This document shows, piece by piece, positions 62,906 to 64,000 of a stretch of DNA of 64,000 bases. A program made the position numbers and the translations under genes. This DNA comes from an uncultured Lachnospiraceae bacterium (GTDB lineage Bacteria > Bacillota > Clostridia > Lachnospirales > Lachnospiraceae): the NCBI GenBank assembly GCA_902774915.1, contig CACYKH010000003.1, forward strand, positions 179,634 to 243,633, read 5' to 3'. The notes under the pieces were generated by a model. The model worked only from the letters and a program-made list of their open reading frames with translations. It had not been told where the DNA came from and searched no databases. Each line of letters starts with the position of its first letter. Position 1 is the stretch's first letter.

Positions 62906-64000
62906 CTAAACATTAAATTTGAAAAGAACTACGTCGCCATCCTTCATAACGTATTCTTTTCCTTCCTGACGAACCAGACCCTTTTCTTTAGCAGCTGTCA
63001 TGCTACCCTCACGGATAAGATCGTCATAAGCAATAACCTCTGCCTTGATAAATCCTCTCTCAAAATCAGAGTGGATTTTACCAGCGGCCTGAGGAGCCTT
63101 TGTTCCCTCTTTAATAGTCCATGCTCTGGACTCCTGCTTTCCAGCAGTAAGATAACTGATAAGTCCAAGAAGTGAATAGCTTGCCTTGATAAGCTTATCA
63201 AGACCAGACTCTTTAAGTCCTAAATCTTCAAGGAACATCTTTCTCTCATCATCATCAAGTTCTGAAATCTCAGCTTCCATCTGTGCACATACAGCGAATA
63301 CTGAAGCACCAGTTTCAGCTGCATAATCACGAACCTTCTTTACATAGTCATTGGATGCGCCGTCATCAGCCATATCATCCTCGCCTACGTTTGCAGCATA
63401 AATAACCTTCTTCTCTGTAAGGAGTGCATATTCCTTTATCCAGCTGTTTTCGTCATCATCATTTTCATCTATCTCGAAAGTTCTTACTGGATTACCAGCT
63501 TCGAGATGAGCCTTTATCCTATTCTGGAAATCAAGTTCCTTAGCAGCCTGCTTATCATTACGAGCAAGCTTAACTGTTTTGGATATTCTTCTTTCAAGAA
63601 CTTCCATATCAGAAAAGATAAGCTCAATGTTGATAGTCTCAATATCTCTGATTGGATCTACAGAACCATCTACATGGACTACATCCGAATCATCAAAGCA
63701 TCTGACAACATGAACTATAGCGTCGCACTCACGGATATTTGCAAGGAACTGGTTTCCAAGTCCCTCACCTTTTGAAGCACCCTTTACAAGTCCGGCAATA
63801 TCAACGAACTCTATAATTGCAGGAGTTGTCTTATCTGAATCATACATCTTTGTAAGCACATCCAGACGTTCATCTGGAACTGCTACTATACCTACGTTTG
63901 GATCTATTGTCGCAAATGGATAATTTGCAGCAAGCGCTCCTGCCTTTGTAAGTGAATTAAATAATGTAGATTTTCCAACATTAGGAAGTCCCACTATACC
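62906..64000 (-). CDS. ychF: YchF/OLA1-family ATPase, 5' end cut
   Basis: Obg-related P-loop NTPase that prefers ATP, a ribosome-associated, redox-sensitive factor. G1 motif GLPNVGKSTLF at the visible start, FVDIAGLVKGASKGEGLGN, and the C-terminal TGS domain ending VLFKFNV. About 4-5 N-terminal residues (the MKLG of other members) lie beyond base 64000. An ordinary housekeeping gene. Confidence 0.95.
   Translation of the reverse strand, partial: GIVGLPNVGKSTLFNSLTKAGALAANYPFATIDPNVGIVAVPDERLDVLTKMYDSDKTTPAIIEFVDIAGLVKGASKGEGLGNQFLANIRECDAIVHVVRCFDDSDVVHVDGSVDPIRDIETINIELIFSDMEVLERRISKTVKLARNDKQAAKELDFQNRIKAHLEAGNPVRTFEIDENDDDENSWIKEYALLTEKKVIYAANVGEDDMADDGASNDYVKKVRDYAAETGASVFAVCAQMEAEISELDDDERKMFLEDLGLKESGLDKLIKASYSLLGLISYLTAGKQESRAWTIKEGTKAPQAAGKIHSDFERGFIKAEVIAYDDLIREGSMTAAKEKGLVRQEGKEYVMKDGDVVLFKFNV

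Overview
This looks like a chromosomal window from an AT-rich Firmicute of the Lachnospiraceae type (Butyrivibrio, Pseudobutyrivibrio or Lachnospira-like). The grounds are strong AGGAGG ribosome binding sites, a perfect CIRCE element before clpB, a FabK-type enoyl reductase in a fab/acc operon with a MarR-type regulator, PBP and Lgt proteins with long acidic or Thr/Glu-rich tails, and plant beta-glucan hydrolases (GH1, GH5, GH16). Genus is inference. Apart from htrA and tgt, every protein gene is on the minus strand, so the window reads right to left. Both edges cut genes: paaK (left) and ychF (right).

Left part (1-6.1 kb): a phosphocholine operon. A winged-helix/cytidylyltransferase/choline kinase fusion is followed by a free-standing LicC, a BCCT transporter and, behind a possible terminator, LicD. 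Together they would import choline, phosphorylate it, activate it with CTP and transfer it to a surface glycan. The operon starts from a perfect TTGACA-17-TATAAT promoter surrounded by TTCACGAA half-sites. Rubredoxin and clpB (HrcA/CIRCE-controlled) precede it.

9-12 kb: an AraC regulator, Nudix hydrolase, PspA and SPFH/zinc-ribbon envelope-stress operon. A candidate small RNA with a C-rich motif and its own promoter and terminator is transcribed divergently from it. 12.3-19.6 kb: fatty acid synthesis operon acpP-accD-accA-fabK-fabD-fabG-fabF-fabZ-fabT, without fabH, accB or accC. 19.6-29.3 kb: acyl-CoA synthetase, xth, a membrane protein, an EamA exporter, yajC with a lipoprotein, a small conserved protein, htrA, tgt, YigZ and nrdR.

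29.5-43.4 kb: GH1 beta-glucosidase; an ABC exporter plus two-component system plus ABC-F ATPase set (antimicrobial sensing and resistance type); a GH16 lipoprotein, intracellular GH5 and CPBP protease operon behind thrH; and a TraX-like membrane protein. 43.4-50.9 kb: purM-purN-purD-clpC-unknown-radA. 50.9-64 kb: thioesterase, coiled-coil protein, GT2, then a trimmed division/cell-wall cluster mraZ-rsmH-ftsL-ftsI-murD-ftsW-ftsQ-ftsZ (no mraY, murG or ftsA), then lgt and ychF.

The most unusual material is intergenic. There are large multi-hairpin elements at 14.5, 29.3 and 34.8 kb. A short interspersed repeat with core AAGTCACTAGGGACAGATCT occurs four times, exactly at gene ends or starts, and supplies stop codons and in one case the ribosome binding site. 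A 20-bp palindromic repeat lies at the 3' ends of two genes. No tRNA, rRNA, CRISPR array, prophage or transposase was recognised.
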